This document shows positions 5,403-8,858 of a stretch of DNA of 8,858 nucleotides, in pieces. A model generated the notes under the pieces. The model was not told the origin of the DNA and did no database searches. It saw nothing but the letters and a program-made list of their open reading frames with translations. Origin of the DNA: Methanoregulaceae archaeon (GTDB lineage Archaea; Halobacteriota; Methanomicrobia; Methanomicrobiales; Methanospirillaceae); NCBI GenBank assembly GCA_013331415.1, contig DUGL01000026.1, forward strand, positions 11,673-20,530. Direction: 5' to 3'. Position 1 is the stretch's first letter, and every line of letters begins with the position of its first letter. Position numbers and translations under genes: made by a program.

Positions 5403-5715
5403 AAGCGACACGTCACGGGAGGGGGGTGATCTCTTCTCCCGTGTGCGGGGGGATATTCCGCTCATCCGAAAGCAGGGGGAACCCCCCGAAAAAGATGCTT
5501 CCAGTTTCTCACGGTACCACTGCGACCTGTGCAATGACAGCTTCCCGTCAACCGGGCTGAAGCAGTGCACCCTCTGCGGGCGATGGTCCTGCCTGTCCTG
5601 CTTCACGAGTGAGTACTACATCTGCAATTCCTGTAACGGGATCGTCCGTCTCCACCTCATGCAGAACCAGCAGGTACCGCCCCGGGGCAGCCCGAAGGGG
5701 CGGCAGGAAGGCTGA
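5371..5715 (+). CDS. Zinc-binding protein with four CxxC pairs, about 114 aa
   Basis: The last gene of the operon. Four Cys pairs are packed together: CDLC, then CTLCGRW, then CLSC, then CNSC, ending in GIVRLHLMQNQ. The arrangement C-x2-C/C-x2-C-x4-C-x2-C-x7-C-x2-C suggests two zinc ions held by a treble-clef or cross-brace (RING/FYVE-like) or by two zinc ribbons. There is no TM segment. The start is uncertain. ATG 5371 follows GAGGAG (5358-5363) by seven bases and overlaps the previous gene by 32 nt. GTG 5443 would avoid overlap and make a 90-aa protein, but its strong GGTGATC site lies 11 nt upstream and a hairpin (5414-5443) spans it. The N-terminal 40 residues from ATG 5371 are Ser/Arg/Gly-rich and probably disordered. 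It could be an adaptor for protein or nucleic acid binding; the partner is unknown. Confidence 0.78.
   Translation: MLWKSKPGRSKSDTSREGGDLFSRVRGDIPLIRKQGEPPEKDASSFSRYHCDLCNDSFPSTGLKQCTLCGRWSCLSCFTSEYYICNSCNGIVRLHLMQNQQVPPRGSPKGRQEG
5414..5443 (+). promoter_or_regulatory. Perfect 8-bp hairpin around a strong ribosome site
   Basis: CACGGGAG (5414-5421) pairs perfectly with CTCCCGTG (5436-5443). The 14-nt loop (5422-5435) contains GGTGATC, complementary to the archaeal 16S rRNA 3' end, and the right arm ends on an in-frame GTG (5443). If the zinc protein starts at that GTG, the hairpin would control its translation. If it starts at ATG 5371, the element lies inside the coding region. Confidence 0.5.
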
Positions 5716-5729
5716 GACCCGTTCCTCGT

Positions 5730-5751
5730 ATTTTCCCAGGATTTTCCCAGG
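5730..5751. repeat. Two tandem copies of an 11-bp unit
   Basis: ATTTTCCCAGG occurs twice with no gap (5730-5740, 5741-5751), just after the operon's last stop. It could be a slippage duplication or a paired binding site. Confidence 0.75.
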
Positions 5752-5940
5752 AAATGCGAACGATGCGACCTCCCGGTCACCCCCTTCTCTGGTCAACCAC
5801 CCATGCGACCAGGGTGCACCCCCTGGAGGAATCTGCGGAACTTCTTCTCATGCTCGAAATCAGCAGGGCAGGGTGACACCATCCTCCCTGAATAAAAAGA
5901 ATGCCGGTCATCCTCACCCATTCACCCTTCTGATATCCCA

Positions 5941-5954
5941 CCTCCTGCAGGAGG
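5941..5954. repeat. 14-bp perfect palindrome
   Basis: CCTCCTGCAGGAGG is its own reverse complement and reads as AGGAGG, a ribosome-site core, on both strands. No start codon with a useful frame follows it. It may be a dimeric-regulator site; the nearest downstream gene begins at 6150. Confidence 0.7.
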
Positions 5955-6115
5955 ACGGGTCACGCTTCCAGCGATACAGAACGCTTCGGTGATTCCTGGC
6001 TGCAGTACTCACTCTGGCCCGTTGCAGGATCAGAGGGACAGGTCCGTTCATGAACCGTTCACCGGGGTATCGTCCTCGCGGGACACCGGGGGGTGCGGGG
6101 CTGGAACAGTTCCCA

Positions 6116-6126
6116 ACATTAAAATC
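6116..6126 (+). promoter_or_regulatory. TATA box of the 66-aa zinc/TM gene
   Basis: ACATTAAAATC is centred about 29 nt before ATG 6150. Only a weak GAGAGA lies near the start codon, so the mRNA is leaderless or has a very short leader. Confidence 0.5.
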
Positions 6127-6149
6127 GGTTCCGGGACAGAGAGATACCT

Positions 6150-6350
6150 ATGGCAGCACCTCATCATACATCGCATCATGCCGAACCGGATACAATATCC
6201 CATCCCTGCCGTGTCTGTGGTACAACCAGCCATGCTTCCGGCAATCAGGGGAACGGGAGGATATGCCGGGGCTGTTGGTACAAGATCGGGATCATACTCC
6301 TGATCGTGATGGTCATTGCAAGTTACGTGGTCTGGATCGGTCTGCTCTGA
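6150..6350 (+). CDS. Small zinc-ribbon protein with C-terminal membrane helix, 66 aa
   Basis: No named family recognised. A His-rich N-terminus (HHTSHHAEP) leads into two Cys pairs, CRVC (residues 20-23) and CRGC (39-42), separated by 15 residues rich in Gly, Ser and Asn: a single zinc ribbon. A strongly hydrophobic helix follows directly (IGIILLIVMVIASYVVWIGL, about 46-65) and runs to the C-terminus. It would be a tail-anchored protein with the zinc ribbon probably in the cytoplasm. The gene has its own promoter-like TATA box and stands between the palindrome-bearing spacer and a convergent minus-strand gene. The clean zinc-ribbon/TM layout argues for a real gene, although overlapping frames (6050-6535 plus, 6048-6560 minus) are also open. 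Role unknown; small zinc-ribbon/TM proteins are frequent in methanogens. Confidence 0.72.
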   Translation: MAAPHHTSHHAEPDTISHPCRVCGTTSHASGNQGNGRICRGCWYKIGIILLIVMVIASYVVWIGLL

Positions 6351-6369
6351 TCGTCTCTGGTCTCCCGGG

Positions 6370-6376
6370 AAAAAAA
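6370..6376 (-). terminator. T-run terminator for the minus-strand hydrolase gene
   Basis: Seven A's on the plus strand read as T7 on the minus strand, 44 nt past the hydrolase stop, next to the palindrome CCCGGG (6364-6369). This fits an archaeal T-rich terminator in a convergent intergenic gap. Confidence 0.5.
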
Positions 6377-6420
6377 CCAGTGCGATGCAGAGCAGGGTAC
6401 GAGACGAAGGACAGCTCGCT

Positions 6421-7074
6421 TCAGACCGTGATTGTCTCTCCGGGTGCAAGGATGCTGACCCTGATGTCCGTGGTCCGTTCAAGGGCGGTTTTGAACGGAC
6501 CGGGGTCCTGGGCAATGACCGGCCAGGTGTTGTAGTGGATGGGGATGACGAGCGGTGCACCGATGTACCGGGCTGCGATCATCGCATCCGCAGGGTCCAT
6601 GGTGAAGCGCCCCCCGATGGGGAGCAGCGCGATATCAGGGTGGTAGAGCTCCCCGATCAGCTTCATATCTGAAAAGAGTGCCGTATCACCGGCATGGTAG
6701 ATCTCTTTATCCTCCATTCCAATCACAAAGCCGGCACAGCCCCCGCCATTGCACCCGATGCCTCCCTCCTCGATCCATGATGAGTGGACCGCAGGCACCA
6801 TCCGGAAACGCACCCCGTCTATCCCGATAGTCCCCCCGTAGTTCATCGCTTCGGCCGGGACACCCTTCGCGATCAGGTACTTCGCAAGCTCGTTGATGGC
6901 CACGGTCGGGCGGTTCAACGAGACGGTTGCCCCCATGTGATCGGCATGGCCGTGGGTGACCGCAACGATGTCCGGGTCTTTCGGCACATTGCCGCCAGGG
7001 ACAAACGGGTCGATCAGCACCGTCTTCTCCCCCTTCAGCAGCACACATGCATGCCCGAGATACGTGAGCTCCAT
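6421..7074 (-). CDS. Metal-dependent hydrolase, metallo-beta-lactamase fold, UPF0173 family
   Basis: A 217-aa MBL-fold protein of normal family length. It opens MELTYLGHACVLL, typical of UPF0173, and carries the zinc-binding H41-x-H43-x-D45-H46 (THGHADHMG), H97 (AVHSSW), D130 (HAGDTALF) and H180 (IPIHYNT). All expected two-metal ligands are present, so it should be catalytically active. Family members are widespread in archaea and Bacillota; their physiological substrate is not established, and MBL-fold relatives hydrolyse phosphodiesters, lactones or thioesters. It is cytosolic, with no signal peptide. One oddity is the loop GIGCNGGGCAGF with C108 and C113 near the active site, where I recall many homologues having no Cys. 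The ATG at 7074 lies 27 nt from a TATA box and has no ribosome site, so the gene is probably leaderless. It lies downstream of the double-HTH gene on the same strand but has its own promoter. Confidence 0.92.
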   Translation of the reverse strand: MELTYLGHACVLLKGEKTVLIDPFVPGGNVPKDPDIVAVTHGHADHMGATVSLNRPTVAINELAKYLIAKGVPAEAMNYGGTIGIDGVRFRMVPAVHSSWIEEGGIGCNGGGCAGFVIGMEDKEIYHAGDTALFSDMKLIGELYHPDIALLPIGGRFTMDPADAMIAARYIGAPLVIPIHYNTWPVIAQDPGPFKTALERTTDIRVSILAPGETITV

Positions 7075-7097
7075 GGCCTAGTATCTGGTACAATACT

Positions 7098-7106
7098 CAT
7101 AAAAAC
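7098..7106 (-). promoter_or_regulatory. TATA box of the hydrolase gene (leaderless)
   Basis: On the minus strand the box reads GTTTTTATG, centred about 27 nt upstream of the ATG at 7074. There is no Shine-Dalgarno sequence in between, so the transcript should begin at the start codon. Confidence 0.6.
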
Positions 7107-7267
7107 TGCATGATCCGGGTCGGCACCATCATGTTCCCGGAAGGAGGTTCAAAGGAAAAGCCAGGAGATGTGGGATATACCCCCAAAGTTCAAAGCCGTG
7201 ATGAAGGGGTATGGATCGTGCCGGGAATGCCGGATTGGGCAGCCATTCCTGCCTGCCGGGTGAGAGG

Positions 7268-7876
7268 TCAGGAGACGTCGATCATCTCTGCTTCGGTGGC
7301 ATCGATCGAGTCCTCGAGCCCGTCTTTTATCGCACTGCGGGTCATCTGCTCGGAGAGGTCCCGGTCCTCCATCACGTCCTTGATCCGTTCAAGGTACGCA
7401 TCGATGGTCACATCGTCCCGCTGCTCGATCACGTGCCGGTACTCACGGAGCGTTGAAGGGCTCACGCCAAGCTCGTCACTGATCTCCTTCATGGTCTTTC
7501 CCGATTCCAGCAGCTCTTCCATCTTCTCGCGGTCGAAGGGCATCCTGAAATCGAGGTCCCGGAACAGCTTCATCCGTACGCGTGCCCTGGCGACCGTCTT
7601 TGAGAGCTTCTCATCCCCCAGTTCGCGGGCTATCTCGGTATCGTTCTTCCCGGCATAGTATGCGGATACGAGCTTCGCAAGCTGGATCGGGCGGAGTTTC
7701 GTCTTGAACAGGCCCTGCTCAAGGACCTCCCGCATCACAAGGGCGATCTCACGCTCGACCGCTTCCCGGTCACGCAGGGTCCCGTGAATCTTCTTCATCG
7801 GCTCGACGATCTTGGTTTTGCCTGAAATATTGCTGAAGAGTTGAAGGAGTTGCGTCTTCTTTGTATCTGCCTGCAT
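7268..7876 (-). CDS. Double helix-turn-helix protein, resembling haloarchaeal conditioned medium-induced protein 4
   Basis: A 202-aa soluble protein with two HTH-like segments. The first is at about 66-105 (LAKLVSAYYAGKNDTEIARE, then LSKTVARARVRMKL); the second, at about 119-152, has TMKEISDELGVSPSTLREYR, a clean HTH with a GVSPSTLR turn. The C-terminus, with SAIKDGLEDSIDATEAEMID, resembles from memory the DGLEDATEGME ending of the haloarchaeal family named 'conditioned medium-induced protein 4', associated there with high cell density. That match is recollection, not a search. It is probably a DNA-binding regulator, but no target is known; two HTHs in one chain could read two half-sites. The ATG at 7876 has a TATA box about 35 nt upstream and no ribosome site, so the leader is very short. 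It is transcribed divergently from glyS. No clear T-run follows its stop in the 193-nt gap before the hydrolase start. Confidence 0.88.
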   Translation of the reverse strand: MQADTKKTQLLQLFSNISGKTKIVEPMKKIHGTLRDREAVEREIALVMREVLEQGLFKTKLRPIQLAKLVSAYYAGKNDTEIARELGDEKLSKTVARARVRMKLFRDLDFRMPFDREKMEELLESGKTMKEISDELGVSPSTLREYRHVIEQRDDVTIDAYLERIKDVMEDRDLSEQMTRSAIKDGLEDSIDATEAEMIDVS

Positions 7877-7906
7877 GGTGAATTACCGAAATACATACAA
7901 TGCAAT

Positions 7907-7917
7907 CTATATAACAC
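7907..7917 (-). promoter_or_regulatory. TATA box of the double-HTH gene
   Basis: On the minus strand it reads GTGTTATATAG, the best TATA box in the window. Transcription should begin about 9 nt before the ATG at 7876, leaving almost no leader. Confidence 0.65.
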
Positions 7918-8030
7918 TATCTCTCTTAACCGGAATGATGCATAAAAAACATTTTAAACTAAAAAAACACGTGATATTGGGTTTTTTTTCCCTGGAGTGT
8001 GGCTGGCCTCCACCGCCTCCCCGGCACGAA

Positions 8031-8095
8031 CCCCGTCAAACGGGGGAGAGAGCCTCTGCCCCCTGATTCAGCACCCATGCGGGTGCGAGAGGGGC
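8031..8095 (+). promoter_or_regulatory. Structured stretch in the presumed glyS leader
   Basis: CCCCGT-CAA-ACGGGG (8031-8045) is a perfect 6-bp hairpin. GCACCC-ATGC-GGGTGC (8071-8086) is a second, and it can be enclosed by CCTCT (8053-8057) pairing with AGAGG (8088-8092), or by GCCCC (8058-8062) pairing with GGGGC (8091-8095). It matches no riboswitch class I know. It could be a leader control element for glyS or a separate small RNA. Confidence 0.4.
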
Positions 8096-8131
8096 CTACA
8101 CAGCTTTTTGATTCCGGGGGATGAATGCATT

Positions 8132-8137
8132 AAGGAG
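8132..8137 (+). promoter_or_regulatory. Ribosome site of glyS
   Basis: AAGGAG lies 11 nt before ATG 8149, followed by GTGATC closer to the start (8140-8145); together they resemble an interrupted AGGAGGTGATC consensus. This supports ATG 8149 and a leadered mRNA, unlike the leaderless neighbours. Confidence 0.55.
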
Positions 8138-8148
8138 CCGTGATCGCC

Positions 8149-8858
8149 ATGAGTGATATCTACGAGAACGTACTGGATCTGGCAAAAAGACGGGGGTTTA
8201 TCTGGCCTACCTCTGAATGTTACGGGTCGGTAGCCGGTTTTATTGACTACGGGCCGCTCGGCTCGATGATGAAACGCACCATAGAGAACATCTGGCGCAG
8301 GTTCTACGTCATCGGTGAGGGGTACTATGAGATCGAGTGCCCGACCATAGGGCAGGAAGATATCTATATCGCATCAGGGCACGTCAAAGGATTTTCTGAC
8401 AAGATGTGCCAGTGTCCCCACTGCAGGGAGTACCTGCGTGCAGACCACGTGGCCGAGGGCAATGGCATCACCGGTGCGGCAGCACTGACAAGCGATGCCC
8501 TTGCCGGCCTGATCTGCACACTCCCCTGCCCGGCATGCGGAGAGGTGCTCGGTCCCCTCGAGGTCTTCTCCTTCAACCTGATGTTTGAGACCACCATCGG
8601 TCCGGGTTCCCAGAGGACCGGGTATTTGCGGCCGGAGACCGCACAGGGTATCTTCACCGATTTCTCGCGGCTGTTGCGGTTCTACCGCGACAAGCTCCCC
8701 TTCGGGACGGTCCAGATCGGGAAATCCTATAGAAACGAGATCTCGCCCCGCCAGGGGATGATCCGGCTCCGTGAGTTCACCCAGGCCGAGGCCGAGATCT
8801 TTGTCCATCCCGATGAGAAGCAGCACCCCCGTTTCTCCCGGTATGCCGGATACGAGAT
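8149..8858 (+). CDS. glyS: Glycyl-tRNA synthetase, archaeal/eukaryal homodimeric type, N-terminal part (3' truncated)
   Basis: This frame is open from ATG 8149 to the window end without a stop (236 complete codons; the family is about 570-600 aa), so roughly 40 percent is present. It begins SDIYENVLDLAKRRGFIWPT and continues with YGSVAGFIDYGPLGSMMK, the class II motif 1 region of alpha2 GlyRS. A zinc-binding insertion has C87, C89, C92 and C127, C130. TGYLRPETAQGIF and the motif 2 region SYRNEISPRQGMIRLREFTQ (about 193-212), with its ATP-binding arginines, follow. The enzyme charges tRNA-Gly with glycine in the cytosol. Bacterial alpha2beta2 GlyRS is excluded by these motifs. The upstream region has a ribosome site and a structured leader, suggesting possible leader control. 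Confidence 0.95.
   Translation, partial: MSDIYENVLDLAKRRGFIWPTSECYGSVAGFIDYGPLGSMMKRTIENIWRRFYVIGEGYYEIECPTIGQEDIYIASGHVKGFSDKMCQCPHCREYLRADHVAEGNGITGAAALTSDALAGLICTLPCPACGEVLGPLEVFSFNLMFETTIGPGSQRTGYLRPETAQGIFTDFSRLLRFYRDKLPFGTVQIGKSYRNEISPRQGMIRLREFTQAEAEIFVHPDEKQHPRFSRYAGYE

Larger units (their letters stand above)
5716..6149. other. Long non-coding spacer with palindromes
   Basis: I support no gene here: plus-strand frames at 5609-5992 and 5989-6303 are Pro/Ser/Arg-rich, lack ribosome sites and overlap real genes out of frame. Features present are an 11-bp tandem repeat (5730-5751), CTGGTC/GACCAG (5789-5812) overlapping CCAGGG/CCCTGG (5809-5826), an AT-rich AATAAAAAG (5891-5899), a 14-bp perfect palindrome (5941-5954), GTTCATGAAC (6046-6055), and a TATA box at the right end. 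The region may hold an unrecognised small RNA; none is provable by eye. Confidence 0.5.
7877..8148. other. Divergent intergenic region between the double-HTH gene and glyS
   Basis: The left half (7877-7990) is AT-rich, unlike the rest of the window, and contains the minus-strand TATA box, possible plus-strand TATA boxes (CATAAAAAAC 7941-7950, TTTTAAAC 7952-7959) and a T8 run (7982-7989). The right half (7990-8110) is GC-rich with two hairpins. A short plus-strand frame at 7875-8066 is not convincing: it is Lys/Pro-rich and lacks a ribosome site. The region probably serves as a two-way promoter plus a glyS leader of about 165-180 nt. Confidence 0.55.

Noticed and set aside
6050..6535. Plus-strand frame of 161 codons overlapping the 66-aa zinc/TM gene and the hydrolase
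   Set aside because: It covers two better-supported genes in other frames and has no coherent domain.
7110..7658. Plus-strand frame of 182 codons opposite the double-HTH gene
   Set aside because: Very Ser/Arg/Ile-rich shadow of a gene with clear HTH segments and its own TATA box.
7930..7941. AATGATGC as a C/D-box small RNA C box
   Set aside because: One mismatch to the C box and no D box (CTGA) at suitable spacing.
8364..8826. Minus-strand frames opposite glyS
   Set aside because: The plus strand is unambiguous glycyl-tRNA synthetase with class II motifs and zinc cysteines.
1..8858. CRISPR array, tRNA, insertion sequence or prophage genes
   Set aside because: No regularly spaced repeats, no tRNA cloverleaf, and no transposase, integrase or phage structural gene was seen on either strand.

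Overview
The window looks like a chromosomal segment of a hydrogenotrophic methanogenic archaeon, most likely of the order Methanomicrobiales. The evidence is the C-terminus of a fused formaldehyde-activating enzyme/hexulose-phosphate synthase, an archaeal/eukaryal-type glycyl-tRNA synthetase with a zinc insertion, a methanogen-style sensor kinase with an RHDxxNQ H-box, archaeal TATA boxes 26-30 nt upstream of several start codons that lack a ribosome binding site (leaderless genes), and moderately GC-rich codon use. The genus cannot be fixed from the sequence.

Layout: (1) 1-372, the end of fae-hps, closed by a T8 terminator. (2) A 383-nt spacer, then 756-2690, a 644-aa receiver-PAS-PAS-histidine kinase. 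(3) A 365-nt spacer with hairpins, then a 73-aa orphan gene (3056-3277) and another hairpin-rich spacer. (4) 3561-5715, a compact six-gene operon with stop/start overlaps and strong Shine-Dalgarno sites. It encodes a two-fold AbrB/Cdc48-N-like barrel protein with a LEA-like 11-residue-repeat tail, a membrane-anchored coiled-coil protein, three small coiled-coil proteins that share a Y-[LF]-D-x9-W-x-L motif (one of them membrane-anchored), and a four-CxxC zinc protein. (5) A 434-nt spacer with a 14-bp perfect palindrome and an 11-bp tandem repeat, then a 66-aa zinc-ribbon/one-TM protein. (6) On the minus strand, a UPF0173-type metallo-beta-lactamase-fold hydrolase and a double-HTH protein resembling the haloarchaeal 'conditioned medium-induced protein 4'. 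(7) A divergent intergenic region with a structured stretch, then the 5' part of glyS, which runs off the window end.

The end regions are ordinary metabolism and translation. The candidate undescribed system is the 3561-5715 operon. Its products look built to associate with each other and with the membrane: two TM anchors with cytoplasmic coiled coils, two soluble coiled-coil partners carrying the same motif as one anchor, a disordered/amphipathic LEA-like protein, and a zinc adaptor. No enzyme is recognisable in it, so the job is more likely structural or scaffolding (envelope, stress or protein-complex organisation) than catalytic. This is inference.

No tRNA, rRNA, CRISPR array, insertion sequence, integrase or attachment site was seen.
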